From assembly GCA_036388415.1 (NCBI GenBank), contig DASVRW010000002.1, positions 913,396-977,395 on the forward strand: DNA of 64,000 nucleotides. Direction: 5' to 3'. The notes below the pieces were generated by a model, which did no database searches, was not told where the DNA came from, and saw nothing but the letters and a program-made list of their open reading frames with translations. The stretch comes from Candidatus Saccharimonadales bacterium (GTDB lineage Bacteria; Patescibacteriota; Saccharimonadia; Saccharimonadales; UBA4665). The translations under genes were made by a program, and so were the position numbers. The stretch's first letter is position 1, and every line of letters begins with the position of its first letter. Positions 17,702 to 26,397 of the stretch are shown in pieces.

Positions 17702-18385
17702 ATGAAGCTTTTTGACGATCTGATTTCCTTGCTCGCTCCCTACGACTGCATCGGCTGTAACGCCGAGGGCCGCCTGATTTGCACGAATTGCCGTAGTGGG
17801 CTGCAGTCGGCGATTAAGCGTTGCTATCGCTGTCACGCCAGTGGCCGGAACTTCGCAACCTGCCCGGCATGCTGCCCAGCGTCGCCACTGAGCTCGGTGA
17901 TGGCCGCCACGCGTTATGACGACATTGCCAAAGACGTTATCTGGCGATTAAAATTTGGTCGGACGCGCGGCGCGGCAAGCGAAATCGCCGATATAATGGT
18001 GCAGCAATTACGTCTGCAGCGAGTGCTATCTACGGTACCTGATCTTATCGTTACGCATGCGCCAACGGCGACGTCACGTGTCCGGCAGCGTGGCTACGAT
18101 CAGGCTAGCTTAATTGCCCGTTCCCTGGCATCTGGTAGTCATGTTCGGTATGCCCCGCTACTGGCCCGTATGGGGCACCAGAAGCAGATTGGCGCTGACA
18201 AAGCCCAACGGGCAGCTCAGCTGATGCATGCCTTTCGCGTCATCAATCACAGCCGTGTCCGCGGCGCGCATATTACCTTGGTTGATGACGTTGTCACGAC
18301 CGGAGCGACACTCGAAGCCGCCGCGCAGACATTACTTGATGCTGGTGCCAGACGGGTTGATGCGATTGCCTTCGCTCAGGCTTAG
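17702..18385 (+). CDS. comF: ComF-family phosphoribosyltransferase-like protein
   Basis: This 227-residue protein has an N-terminal zinc-ribbon with Cys pairs (CIGCNAEGRLICTNC, then CYRCHASGRNFATCPACC) and a C-terminal PRT domain with the PRPP-binding motif LVDDVVTTGATLEAA near residue 195. RVRQRGYDQA near residue 123 is also typical of ComF. ComF proteins help natural DNA uptake and are often kept in Saccharibacteria. It is convergent with the neighbouring tRNA gene and ends at a shared terminator. Confidence 0.92.
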   Translation: MKLFDDLISLLAPYDCIGCNAEGRLICTNCRSGLQSAIKRCYRCHASGRNFATCPACCPASPLSSVMAATRYDDIAKDVIWRLKFGRTRGAASEIADIMVQQLRLQRVLSTVPDLIVTHAPTATSRVRQRGYDQASLIARSLASGSHVRYAPLLARMGHQKQIGADKAQRAAQLMHAFRVINHSRVRGAHITLVDDVVTTGATLEAAAQTLLDAGARRVDAIAFAQA

Positions 18386-18396
18386 TTATGTGTACA

Positions 18397-18440
18397 AAAT
18401 AAAAAGACTTGCAAAACGAATTTCGCAGGTCTTTTTATTT
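18397..18440. terminator. Bidirectional terminator between comF and tRNA-Ser(GCU)
   Basis: AAATAAAAAGACTTGC pairs with GCAGGTCTTTTTATTT (one G-T pair), giving T-runs on both strands. It serves the convergent comF (plus) and tRNA-Ser (minus) genes. Confidence 0.85.
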
Positions 18441-18532
18441 GGCGGAGAGAGAGGGATTCGAACCCTCGCAGGGACTCTCGCCCCTCTAACGATTTAGCAA
18501 ACCGTCCCCTTCAGCCACTTGGGTACCTCTCC
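18440..18532 (-). tRNA. tRNA-Ser(GCU) with encoded CCA
   Basis: On the minus strand the acceptor GGAGAGG pairs with TCTCTCC. The anticodon loop reads TTGCTAA (anticodon GCT), there is a long variable arm typical of Ser, and the T-arm is GAGGG-TTCGAAT-CCCTC. Discriminator G and an encoded CCA follow. Confidence 0.95.
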
Positions 18533-18598
18533 ATGGGACAATTGACTAGCTTATTGTACATGAATTTCTACAAGTTTCCACTACCTGAGCGCTCTCTG

Positions 18599-20062
18599 TT
18601 AGTAAGTTAGCTGCTCAATTGGCGCAAAATTGTCTGTCAGCAGCTGCCCGGTCTGCTGAAATGGCACTTTCGAAACTGCTGTATCTGGCGTAATCTTGGC
18701 AAAAGTTTTGTCACTGTTGGTAGCGTAAAGTATGAAGTTTTGGCGACCGTCACTAAGTCGGGCGGCCGGATCCGCCAAATAGAGTGCGACATTATCAAAA
18801 GTTTGTTCGTACGTCGTTTGTACGGCACGCAGGTACGGATCGTTATTGTTTAGATAATTTCCAATGAGATTAACGACGATGACGCCGTCGCTACTAAGGT
18901 TTTGCTTCAGTCTCTCGGTCGCTTCCAGAGTAGTCAGCTGAAATGGCGGGCTGAGCGACGAAAAAGCATCCATGTATATCAAATCGTATGTGCCGGTGTT
19001 TTTGTTGATGAATGTCCGGCCGTCTTGGTGATGAATGGTCAGGCGTGGATTGTCCTTGAACTCAAAGTGCTTACGAGCCAGCTCATCGAGTTTCGGATCG
19101 ATCTCTACGACATCGACTGCGGTAGTGGGAAATGAGTCTACCAGTGCCGAAGGAAAAGTGTAGGTCCCGCCACCGACGACCAAGACTTTGCCCGGTTTGC
19201 CGTAGCGCTCGGCGGCTTCATAAAAATGCTGGACGTATGACAACACTAACTCCTTAGAGCCGTTAGTCGGAACGGCAGATTGAATGCCGCCTCGGTCGGT
19301 CGTCAGGATGTTAACGGGAACAGCATTATACAATGTGCCGAATACCTGGTAGCGGGTGTATGAGCTGTCCACATCTGCCAGGAGGTTCGAAGGATTGCTC
19401 GTATTTATTATGCCTATGCCACCCAGTAGCAGTATGCCGACAACAAACAGGCGTATGCCCTTCCAGGCGTGACGATCAATTATAAATGACGTCAGGAGCA
19501 ACAGTCCTGCAACTCCAATAACGATTTGACGCGAGCCAAATAGGCCGAGTAGGAAGTATCCACAGGAAAATGTCCCAATAATACTTCCTAACGCACCCGC
19601 CGCTTCGAGACGGCCGATTGAGCGGCCAGTTTGTTCTAGGGATTTAACCTGAATTTTTGCGAGATGTGGTGACACCATGCCGATCAGAAAGCTGGGGACA
19701 CCGAAAAGCAGCAAGGCCGCAATTACCGCGCTAAGGCGCAGGTCAAGATTGAAACTGGCGATAGCATTGAGGAGTGGTTCCTGGGTAAAGCTAATCAGCA
19801 GTACGGTCAAGGCGGCCGCAAAAAGTATGCTGCCAACAAGGGTGTTGTCGGGGCGCTTGTCGGCGAGTAGCCCGCCTGCCCAATATCCTAAAGCCAGTAG
19901 TCCGAGGATAACACCAATTATTGCCGTCCAGACATATAACGATGTTCCGAAAGTAGGCGCGATCAGACGTGCACCGACAATTTCCAGTACCATGACCGAT
20001 GCACCGGTCAGGAACGCTACGAATTCGTACTTGTATGACCGTAAAAAGTTGAGAGTATTCAT
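18599..20062 (-). CDS. Membrane-bound spermidine-synthase-like protein
   Basis: This 487-residue protein has about seven N-terminal membrane helices (residues 10-220) fused to a Rossmann methyltransferase-like spermidine synthase domain (about 240-480). The domain has VLVVGGGTYTFPSALV (SAM site), VDVVEIDPKLDELA and DLIYMDAFSS (catalytic Asp region). Such fused proteins are common and their substrate is usually unknown, so polyamine synthesis is not proven. TATACT lies eight bases before the ATG, suggesting a leaderless mRNA. Confidence 0.87.
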   Translation of the reverse strand: MNTLNFLRSYKYEFVAFLTGASVMVLEIVGARLIAPTFGTSLYVWTAIIGVILGLLALGYWAGGLLADKRPDNTLVGSILFAAALTVLLISFTQEPLLNAIASFNLDLRLSAVIAALLLFGVPSFLIGMVSPHLAKIQVKSLEQTGRSIGRLEAAGALGSIIGTFSCGYFLLGLFGSRQIVIGVAGLLLLTSFIIDRHAWKGIRLFVVGILLLGGIGIINTSNPSNLLADVDSSYTRYQVFGTLYNAVPVNILTTDRGGIQSAVPTNGSKELVLSYVQHFYEAAERYGKPGKVLVVGGGTYTFPSALVDSFPTTAVDVVEIDPKLDELARKHFEFKDNPRLTIHHQDGRTFINKNTGTYDLIYMDAFSSLSPPFQLTTLEATERLKQNLSSDGVIVVNLIGNYLNNNDPYLRAVQTTYEQTFDNVALYLADPAARLSDGRQNFILYATNSDKTFAKITPDTAVSKVPFQQTGQLLTDNFAPIEQLTY

Positions 20063-20109
20063 TTAATATAAGTATAGTGCCTGGCAGTCAATCAGGAAAC
20101 AGCACTATC

Positions 20110-20199
20110 TGGCGGAAGGGGTGGGATTCGAACCCACGGTACCGTTGCCGGCACGACGGTTTTCAAGACCGCTTCCATCGACCACTCGGACACCCTTCC
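20110..20199 (-). tRNA. tRNA-Ser(UGA) with encoded CCA
   Basis: On the minus strand the acceptor GGAAGGG pairs with CCCTTCC, and the anticodon loop CTTGAAA carries TGA. There is a long variable arm and the T-arm GTGGG-TTCGAAT-CCCAC, with discriminator G and CCA encoded. Confidence 0.95.
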
Positions 20200-20326
20200 T
20201 TGGCGTCAATCGTAGACCAAGATAGACTTGTTATACGATGGTCATTAACAGGGGTTGATTATAGCAGACAACCGTTGCAAGCGCTACTGCTCGCCCGCAG
20301 GTTTTGTATCAGGCAGCAAAATCGAG

Positions 20327-20332
20327 TACAAT
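20327..20332 (+). promoter_or_regulatory. -10 box TACAAT for a leaderless gene
   Basis: TACAAT ends seven bases before the ATG at 20340, and no Shine-Dalgarno lies between. This places the likely transcription start at or next to the ATG. Confidence 0.5.
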
Positions 20333-20339
20333 ATCGCTT

Positions 20340-21266
20340 ATGGATGGTCAAAATCAAACTTCTGAGGACACTGCCAATTCTGACCCTCATGGCTCGGTGG
20401 TCATCTCTCCGACAGTTCCGCAAAATCCGGCTCCGGCCATAGTATCACCGACGCTTCCAAGCCCGCTGGCACCGCAGCAAACGATCCAGCTTACCGCTGC
20501 GCCATCTGCAGCACCAGCACCTGCTACAAATGCCCCTGCACCGGTCGCACAGCCCGCAGTCGAGCCTTACCGCGCTGTAGAACCGCCAAAGCCGACAGCT
20601 GCTCCAAACCCCGTTTCAGTACCGAGCTCATCGCAAGCTGAAAACTCAAGTGTACCGCTAGCAGCCGGCGCGGCATTTCAAGCACAGCCCCAGAGCACGA
20701 GCCCAGTGAATGCACCGGCCTTTCCTCAATCCCAAGAGTCAAATCCGTATGCTATCCCACTAGATGAGGCATATGTACCAGATGGCGGCACGCAGAACGC
20801 ACCAGACGGATCGCAGGCGATATCCTGGACGGCAGCCGAGTTTGCCCACCACCCAAAACAGATGTACTGGTACGTTGTGCTGGCTACCATCGCAGCTTTT
20901 GCCGCGATTTTGACGTATGTAATCAGTGATATCGTAACTTCCATCGTTGTCGTGGTTTGCGCCGGTCTATTCGGCTATATGGCGTCCCGCCAGCCGCGCG
21001 ATCTCAACTTCGCGCTCGACTCTACCGGTATATTGGTGGGAACTAAACACTATCCTTACGCCGAATTCAGTACCTTTTCGATATTTGAGGATGGTGACCA
21101 TTGCAGTATCGATTTCGCTCCGCTCAAGCGCTTTGCGCCAGTATTAACAATTTCCTATGTTCGCGAACAAGAAGATGAGATTATGTATGTTCTCAATCAG
21201 CACCTGCCCTTCTCGAACCATAAGCGTACGATGATTGATACGCTGATGCACCGCATAGGATTTTAA
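20340..21266 (+). CDS. Pro/Ala-rich membrane protein of unknown function
   Basis: This 308-residue protein has a 175-residue low-complexity Pro/Ala/Gln region and then two membrane helices at about residues 190-230 (VVLATIAAFAAILTYVI, IVVVVCAGLFGYMA). A compact C-terminal domain follows (LDSTGILVGTKHYPYAEFS). The tail resembles photosynthetic- or PH-like small membrane-associated domains but was not assigned. The ATG at 20340 was preferred to an earlier TTG because TACAAT lies seven bases before it. The next gene starts eight bases after the stop. Confidence 0.8.
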   Translation: MDGQNQTSEDTANSDPHGSVVISPTVPQNPAPAIVSPTLPSPLAPQQTIQLTAAPSAAPAPATNAPAPVAQPAVEPYRAVEPPKPTAAPNPVSVPSSSQAENSSVPLAAGAAFQAQPQSTSPVNAPAFPQSQESNPYAIPLDEAYVPDGGTQNAPDGSQAISWTAAEFAHHPKQMYWYVVLATIAAFAAILTYVISDIVTSIVVVVCAGLFGYMASRQPRDLNFALDSTGILVGTKHYPYAEFSTFSIFEDGDHCSIDFAPLKRFAPVLTISYVREQEDEIMYVLNQHLPFSNHKRTMIDTLMHRIGF

Positions 21267-21274
21267 CTTGAGCT

Positions 21275-21943
21275 ATGGCAAAAATTTCTCCCGTATCTTC
21301 GCGGTCCCAGCCGCTGCATAAATCAAACAGTATTTCGTTGAAACGCTTGGTCATCGTTGTCTTTGTCATTTTGGTCACACTTGCCGGTTTGGCGGCAGGC
21401 TGGCAGGCGCATCGTGAGAAAGCCGTTGCCGCCGACAAAGCCCGCTTTGCTCAGGCCGAACAAGACATCAGCCGTATCTCTCAAAATATCATCACGACTC
21501 TCGGCGAACCGCTTCGGGTTGATAACAGCAAATTTTGCTCAAAACCACGTATGAAATATGAAACAGGACCACTGAGTTGTAATGTAAGTCAAACAATATT
21601 TTATCCTGCTAATAATCCTCAGGATGCTAATACTATTATGAGTAATTCAAGCGTACTGCTTGATTCAAAGTGGACACGAGTACAAAGCTCTATTGGAGGA
21701 GAAAGAAAGCAGTTTTCAACTTCAGACACTGTGTCTAACCCCATGCTAAATTATCAAAAAATTATTCAAAAATACTACAACGAAAATGTTAATATTGCGT
21801 GTGATATTGTATATGGATTTTATATGGCATCTCTACCACCAGATCCTGCTTTCGCAGTAAAATCTAATAGCGATTATTCAGTCGTACTTAATTTGAGCTG
21901 TAACGATAAAGCTGAGGCCGAATACTATCCTTTAGATTCATAA
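21275..21943 (+). CDS. Membrane-anchored hypothetical protein
   Basis: This 222-residue protein has one helix at about residues 26-45 followed by an external domain with several Cys (FCSKPRMKYETGPLSCNVS; NIACDIVYGF; LNLSCND), possibly disulfide-bonded. No family recognised. It probably forms an operon with the upstream Pro-rich membrane protein. Base composition shifts at about 21540: the first third is GC-moderate like its neighbours and the rest is distinctly AT-rich, suggesting a recombined or fast-evolving surface domain. Confidence 0.75.
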   Translation: MAKISPVSSRSQPLHKSNSISLKRLVIVVFVILVTLAGLAAGWQAHREKAVAADKARFAQAEQDISRISQNIITTLGEPLRVDNSKFCSKPRMKYETGPLSCNVSQTIFYPANNPQDANTIMSNSSVLLDSKWTRVQSSIGGERKQFSTSDTVSNPMLNYQKIIQKYYNENVNIACDIVYGFYMASLPPDPAFAVKSNSDYSVVLNLSCNDKAEAEYYPLDS

Positions 21944-22010
21944 ACGCACATGCTTGCGTCCCATGGTGATCCGTATTATATTGCGGATAATTTATTAATT
22001 GGAGAGTAAT

Positions 22011-24473
22011 ATGTTTCGGCGGATCGTTTTGCCAAGTTTTGCCTGTGCTGTATTACTGTTCGTTGGGACTAGCTTAGTCCAAGGCCTTGGCGGTGATACT
22101 AGTCCTTGGATAAGTACCGCTAATCCGACTCTTCAAAAGACGTTGGATTTACCGTCAAACATACTGCCATCTGCCAGTAATCTCGACTGTACTCCCATAA
22201 CAACCAAGCGTCATGGCTCAAACACCCCTGTAAATGATTGCGCGGTTACTGTACCGATGGGGCAAGTCGGCCCGGCAGGCGTTATGTTCAGCGGTACGAA
22301 TGAAGTTGTCCCAATTGTACCGGCGTGGCCTCATTATGGTCTCGATCCTATTCCAAACCAAAGCATGCTTATGACCTATTCCAGCGCACCCGTCGTCGGT
22401 ACGTACTTATTTTTTTACAAGAGCATACTCGATAAAATTGCTTTGTCACCCGAAAATATTAATGGAAATGTGCAGTTTACCATCAAAGATCCACCTGATT
22501 TTGCATTAAGAGATGCCAATAATAAACTGCTGATTGTAAACACATATTCCATGGCATTTTCAGCAAATGGTAGTTGGATGGTAGTGGATCTACCGTGGCA
22601 AGGCTTTGTACGGATTAATCTTGCAACCTTTGAAATGCAACCTTTCGCTCCGTCGATGCAACAAGGTTCAGATTATTCCAGCCGGAGAGCCCAGCTTTCA
22701 ATATCTAACGATGGGCGTCAAGTTGTCGTACTGCCAAATGACCATAATCGCTTTAAAGTCTATGATCTGTCAAACTGCAGCGGCACTAGCCTGCCAGTTA
22801 GTCCCGAAAGTGACCGATGTTTGTCGCGTGATTATTACAATTATGTCAGCGGTCAGATACCAAATTTCAGGGGAATATACCGGCCCCGCTTTATCAATAA
22901 TACGCAGCTGTCGTTTTCGGCCATATACAATTTTAACGGCGGTACCTTTAACGCCGCTTCGTATGTATTAACGGCGCCGGGTCAGGATGCAGTCGGCATA
23001 GACTATCTTGGCATGGGCGACTCATATGCTTCTGGTGAGGGCGCCTTTGCCTACACTGCAGATACCGACACGGCGAATAATACTTGTCATTTGTCCGGCA
23101 AATCATATCCGTTCGTATTAAGCTCGCAGTTACACAACAGCGGTCATACTGTAGCCTGTTCGGGAGCAGTAACCAATGACGTTATCGACAAATTATTAAA
23201 TTATAACGGTCAAGTTCAAGACGGAATCGAAAAAAATAAGAGAGCTGAATCGTTCATATTATCGACTCTTGCAAACTACACCCCAGGCTTCCTAGCGCAA
23301 TCCGAGTTCATTGATACTTACAAACCACAGGCTGTCACCCTGTCTATCGGTGGCAATGATTTTGGCTTTTCAGACATTGTAGAGAGCTGTGTTTCGCCCA
23401 TTAGCGACAATCAGAGTTGTTATCCGACATACGAGGACCGTGTCGAGCTTGCTCGCCGCGTCAACGGTATTTTTGACAAGCTTGTACATACGTACAAAAC
23501 TGTCGCTAAGCCGGGTAAGCGAGTCTACGTTGTCGGTTATCCTCAAATCGCTGCGCCAGGCGGAAACTGCGCGCTCAATGTTCATCTGGATGCCCGTGAA
23601 GTCCAGCTGGCAGCAGATATTATTGATTATTTAAATGGGGTGATTCAGCAGGCTGCCGGTAATGCTGGCGTACGTTATGTTGATGTCAGTCGGGCTTTTG
23701 AGGGACATCGGATGTGCGAAGCAAAATCATTCGAGGTAGCCGTCAATGGCTTCACGATGGGCACGGACGCCGGTGTCCGCGGCGTAAAATTTATTGGCAA
23801 TGAAAGCTATCATCCGAATGCGCTTGGTCACGACTTGCTGGCCAAAACTATTCGTCTGCAAACAGATAACCTCAGGCAAGCCATGCCGGCTGCAGATCCG
23901 GCGCTTCGTCCTCCGGCAGCGCCTCCACCTATCGGTGGCACTGCCGCACCGGTAACAAACCGTCTGCTGAATATTGTTCTGGCCGATCCCACTTTGTCAC
24001 TGGATGTGCTTATGCGCGGTCAGTATATAAATGTTGCCGTCGACAGCCAAAAAATTATTCTTAAATCGTTAACCCAGTATCGGCTTGTACTTCGTTCCAA
24101 TCCGGTAGAGTTAGGCACAGCCATAACTAATTCCCAGGGTGTTCTACAATCGACCGTGCGCATACCAGCAGGAATTCCTCCGGGCTTTCATACACTGCAC
24201 GCGTATGGCCCGAATATGCTGGGCCAGCCAGTTGATATCGTGAAAACGGTCTATGTTGCCGCCAGCCCCGATGACTATAATGGCGATGGTGTATTAAATA
24301 CCGTTGATCCATGTGCCTTCTTGCCTTCGTCCGGAGTGGACGTAGATGGTGACGGTATTGACGATGCCTGCGACGGATTTGTCGCCGAAGCTCCGGTACG
24401 TGGTCCATGGAAGATTTCCAGCTCAGCAAGCCTGACTGACAATTCAATTACAATTACGCGTTCTGGGCCATAA
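22011..24473 (+). CDS. Large secreted SGNH/GDSL-type hydrolase
   Basis: This 820-residue protein has a signal peptide (residues 1-24) and an N-terminal propeller-like region (to about 320). The SGNH hydrolase domain has block I LGMGDSYASGEG (Ser nucleophile), LSIGGNDFGF (block III Asn) and SYHPNALGHD (Asp/His block V). After a Pro-rich linker there is an Ig-like region and a Ca-binding, thrombospondin-3-like tail (DDYNGDGVLNTVDPC, DVDGDGIDDACDG). SGNH enzymes cleave esters of lipids or glycans, so a cell-surface or host-surface substrate is likely. The ATG at 22011 is preceded by GGAGAG. Confidence 0.88.
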   Translation: MFRRIVLPSFACAVLLFVGTSLVQGLGGDTSPWISTANPTLQKTLDLPSNILPSASNLDCTPITTKRHGSNTPVNDCAVTVPMGQVGPAGVMFSGTNEVVPIVPAWPHYGLDPIPNQSMLMTYSSAPVVGTYLFFYKSILDKIALSPENINGNVQFTIKDPPDFALRDANNKLLIVNTYSMAFSANGSWMVVDLPWQGFVRINLATFEMQPFAPSMQQGSDYSSRRAQLSISNDGRQVVVLPNDHNRFKVYDLSNCSGTSLPVSPESDRCLSRDYYNYVSGQIPNFRGIYRPRFINNTQLSFSAIYNFNGGTFNAASYVLTAPGQDAVGIDYLGMGDSYASGEGAFAYTADTDTANNTCHLSGKSYPFVLSSQLHNSGHTVACSGAVTNDVIDKLLNYNGQVQDGIEKNKRAESFILSTLANYTPGFLAQSEFIDTYKPQAVTLSIGGNDFGFSDIVESCVSPISDNQSCYPTYEDRVELARRVNGIFDKLVHTYKTVAKPGKRVYVVGYPQIAAPGGNCALNVHLDAREVQLAADIIDYLNGVIQQAAGNAGVRYVDVSRAFEGHRMCEAKSFEVAVNGFTMGTDAGVRGVKFIGNESYHPNALGHDLLAKTIRLQTDNLRQAMPAADPALRPPAAPPPIGGTAAPVTNRLLNIVLADPTLSLDVLMRGQYINVAVDSQKIILKSLTQYRLVLRSNPVELGTAITNSQGVLQSTVRIPAGIPPGFHTLHAYGPNMLGQPVDIVKTVYVAASPDDYNGDGVLNTVDPCAFLPSSGVDVDGDGIDDACDGFVAEAPVRGPWKISSSASLTDNSITITRSGP

Positions 24474-24553
24474 ATTCGCGTCACCTGTTAAATATCTCAT
24501 AACATGCTCATGCTATTCCCTATATGCTGTGGGTATACATAAGGAGTTATACA

Positions 24554-24688
24554 ATGCATTCTACAAGCACACATAGTACTATCGAACGAGTCTCACGCCG
24601 CGGCCACCGCGACGCGCAGGCAGCTCGCTTGCTGTCGTCGGCAGCGCCTTGCCTGCATACTGCAGTACCATTCGACACAATCCGCTAA
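24554..24688 (+). CDS. Short Arg/His/Ser-rich peptide of 44 residues
   Basis: An ATG with a strong ribosome binding site (AAGGAG, eight bases upstream) opens a 44-residue frame: MHSTSTHSTIERVSRRGHRD, continuing AQAARLLSSAAPCLHTAVPF and ending DTIR. It is basic, has no membrane helix, and contains a single Cys. TATACA and TATGCT -10-like boxes lie just upstream and a perfect hairpin follows 24 bases after the stop, so it appears to be an independent unit. Function unknown; it could also mark a small RNA. Confidence 0.55.
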   Translation: MHSTSTHSTIERVSRRGHRDAQAARLLSSAAPCLHTAVPFDTIR

Positions 24689-24711
24689 GTACTCGATTGT
24701 TGTTCTATCCC

Positions 24712-24743
24712 TTAAAAACATGTCATATATGACATGTTTTTAA
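24712..24743. terminator. Perfect 32-bp palindrome, probable terminator
   Basis: TTAAAAACATGTCATA and its exact reverse complement form an uninterrupted palindrome with A/T ends. It lies directly after the 44-residue peptide gene and probably terminates its transcript. Confidence 0.7.
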
Positions 24744-24876
24744 TATAGTACCAATAAAAGTTAGCTAGTATATGCGAATGTGACGAGCAACACATATCAT
24801 AAGTAGAATAATTCACATACACCGCTAAGCTTATGCTTCAGAATAGTAATTAGTAAACGATAAAGGGAGGCATGAG

Positions 24877-25005
24877 ATGTCACGAGGATTCTACGACAAC
24901 AACAAAGATATTGATTCAGACGCTGAGACAGCACGCCGCAGATCCTTTATTGAACGCATGGAGCGTAAGCTTGAAATGAAAGAGTCAATCTTCGACGGTC
25001 GCTAA
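24877..25005 (+). CDS. Short charged peptide of 42 residues
   Basis: An ATG six bases after GGGAGG opens a 42-residue frame: MSRGFYDNNKDIDSDAETAR, continuing RRSFIERMERKLEMKESIFD and ending GR. It is highly charged and predicted to be one amphipathic helix. A strong terminator hairpin follows 33 bases later. The good start signal, codon use and private terminator support a real gene. No homologue recognised; a small regulator or ribosome/stress-associated protein is possible. Confidence 0.6.
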   Translation: MSRGFYDNNKDIDSDAETARRRSFIERMERKLEMKESIFDGR

Positions 25006-25037
25006 TCATTGTTGCTTTGCCTTGACACTACAAACGT

Positions 25038-25079
25038 CACAATAAAATAGCTCCCTAGTACGGGAGCTATTTTATTGTG
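25038..25079. terminator. Bidirectional terminator with 18-bp stem
   Basis: CACAATAAAATAGCTCCC pairs with GGGAGCTATTTTATTGTG around TAGTAC. It separates the plus-strand 42-residue peptide from the convergent YggT-like gene. Confidence 0.88.
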
Positions 25080-25096
25080 AAATGAATTGCACCTGC

Positions 25097-25489
25097 CTAG
25101 GCTTCGCGGCGCGTCAGCGTAAACAGTTTGGCAATGCCGTAGGCAACCAAAGCATAAATAACCATGGCGAGCAGCGTGTAGGTCTCGAAGCGGGATACGC
25201 CAGCTGCCGGATCATAACCGAATACTCCAAAGAATGGAGATACGAGCGGCTTGGTAATGCTGTAAATGAAGCTGACAAAGCCACTTGCAGCATTGGCACC
25301 AAGCAGTGCGAGCAAGAAGCGCAAGGCTAATAGAGCCAAAATAACGCCGGCAATGTACCATACGACACGCGAAGCGACATTTTTCTTGTAGTCGTTTGAT
25401 GCAACCGGGTTTTCGACACGGCGGGTTTGTTGGACGGTGTTGCCGTCCTGAGTTGTGGTTTCTTGTATTTCTCGTTCGGCTAATGCCAT
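25097..25489 (-). CDS. YggT-family-like integral membrane protein
   Basis: This 130-residue protein has a polar N-terminus (residues 1-40) and membrane helices at about 43-65 and 100-122. The linker SITKPLVSPFFGVFG resembles the YggT repeat (TEPLLRPFRR-like), whose members are small membrane proteins linked to cell division or osmotic stress. GGAGAT precedes the ATG. It is monocistronic and ends at a shared terminator. Confidence 0.7.
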   Translation of the reverse strand: MALAEREIQETTTQDGNTVQQTRRVENPVASNDYKKNVASRVVWYIAGVILALLALRFLLALLGANAASGFVSFIYSITKPLVSPFFGVFGYDPAAGVSRFETYTLLAMVIYALVAYGIAKLFTLTRREA

Positions 25490-25580
25490 ATATGATCTCC
25501 TTGTTAGTACACTCTTATATTATTCAATAATTTAACCACTCGCAGTTAAAATTACCACATTAAATACCCCCGCACGTATG

Positions 25581-26327
25581 TCAATTCTTTGCCATAACCT
25601 CATCCAGTGAATCGTTGAGCACCGGAATCCACACCTGGTAGCCAGCGGTATTCGGATGAAACTTATCAGCTGCAAAAAGTTTGTGATTGTTCGCAAATAT
25701 CGGACCGGTTTTGGCGGCCAATGGTGCCAAAACAACACGCCCGGCTGGTATTGTTTTTGCCAGTGCTTGATTGATGTCGTTTGTTCGCAATTTAGCGGCA
25801 TAACGGAGCGGCTGTGGCAACCTCGGGACTGATCCCATCTGCGGTGCGCCGGTAACGACGATACGTACTGCTGGATTACTCGATTGCAATGCTGCCACCG
25901 TATCCTGAATGTTGGCAACAACCTTATTGACGGGCGTCAAATGGGTGACGTCATTGGCGGCTATGTCCAGTAGTACGACGTCAGGCCGCAGCTTGAGCGC
26001 TTCAGGAAGTTGAGAACGAAGGACATCGGCCGAGCGCGCGCCAGAAATAGCAAAGTTATGCAGTGTTACTTGACGATTTGACGCCAGATGCCGTGCCGTG
26101 CCACGGGCAATTGCCTTATCATAATCACCGCCCTGCCCGACTGCCGTACTATCACCGAGCACGACATATGTCAGTGCCGGACCATTGCCATACGTTTCGG
26201 GGCCGCGCGGTATGTTTGGTACCGGTACGGGCGTGCCGTTGTACTTGATCAGCAAAAATTGAACGATAGCGAGTAGCACTAATGCGGTAATAAAGATGGC
26301 TAGTGATACAAGAAGTCTATGTTTCAT
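25581..26327 (-). CDS. Membrane-anchored SGNH hydrolase
   Basis: This 248-residue protein has an N-terminal helix (residues 7-27) and an SGNH esterase domain. Block I is YVVLGDSTAVGQGGDY (Ser nucleophile in GDS), block III-like is VVLLDIAANDVTHL (Asn), and the His block is FHPNTAGYQVW. This suggests an extracytoplasmic esterase or lysophospholipase acting on lipid or cell-wall esters. It is a second SGNH enzyme in the window, unrelated in size to the 820-residue one. Confidence 0.87.
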   Translation of the reverse strand: MKHRLLVSLAIFITALVLLAIVQFLLIKYNGTPVPVPNIPRGPETYGNGPALTYVVLGDSTAVGQGGDYDKAIARGTARHLASNRQVTLHNFAISGARSADVLRSQLPEALKLRPDVVLLDIAANDVTHLTPVNKVVANIQDTVAALQSSNPAVRIVVTGAPQMGSVPRLPQPLRYAAKLRTNDINQALAKTIPAGRVVLAPLAAKTGPIFANNHKLFAADKFHPNTAGYQVWIPVLNDSLDEVMAKN

Positions 26328-26385
26328 ATCTGTAGCTTAGCAGACAGATCTCGCTAGTTCCACAGACAATTACAGCGCGTCACGG

Positions 26386-26391
26386 TATACT
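26386..26391 (+). promoter_or_regulatory. -10 box TATACT for a leaderless gene
   Basis: TATACT ends six bases before the ATG at 26398, with no ribosome binding site between. CAGACA 17 bases upstream is a weak -35 candidate. Confidence 0.55.
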
Positions 26392-26397
26392 AATGCT

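Noticed and set aside
20077-20442. Plus-strand frame covering tRNA-Ser(UGA)
   Set aside because: It runs through a clear tRNA gene and into the start of the Pro-rich membrane protein in another phase.
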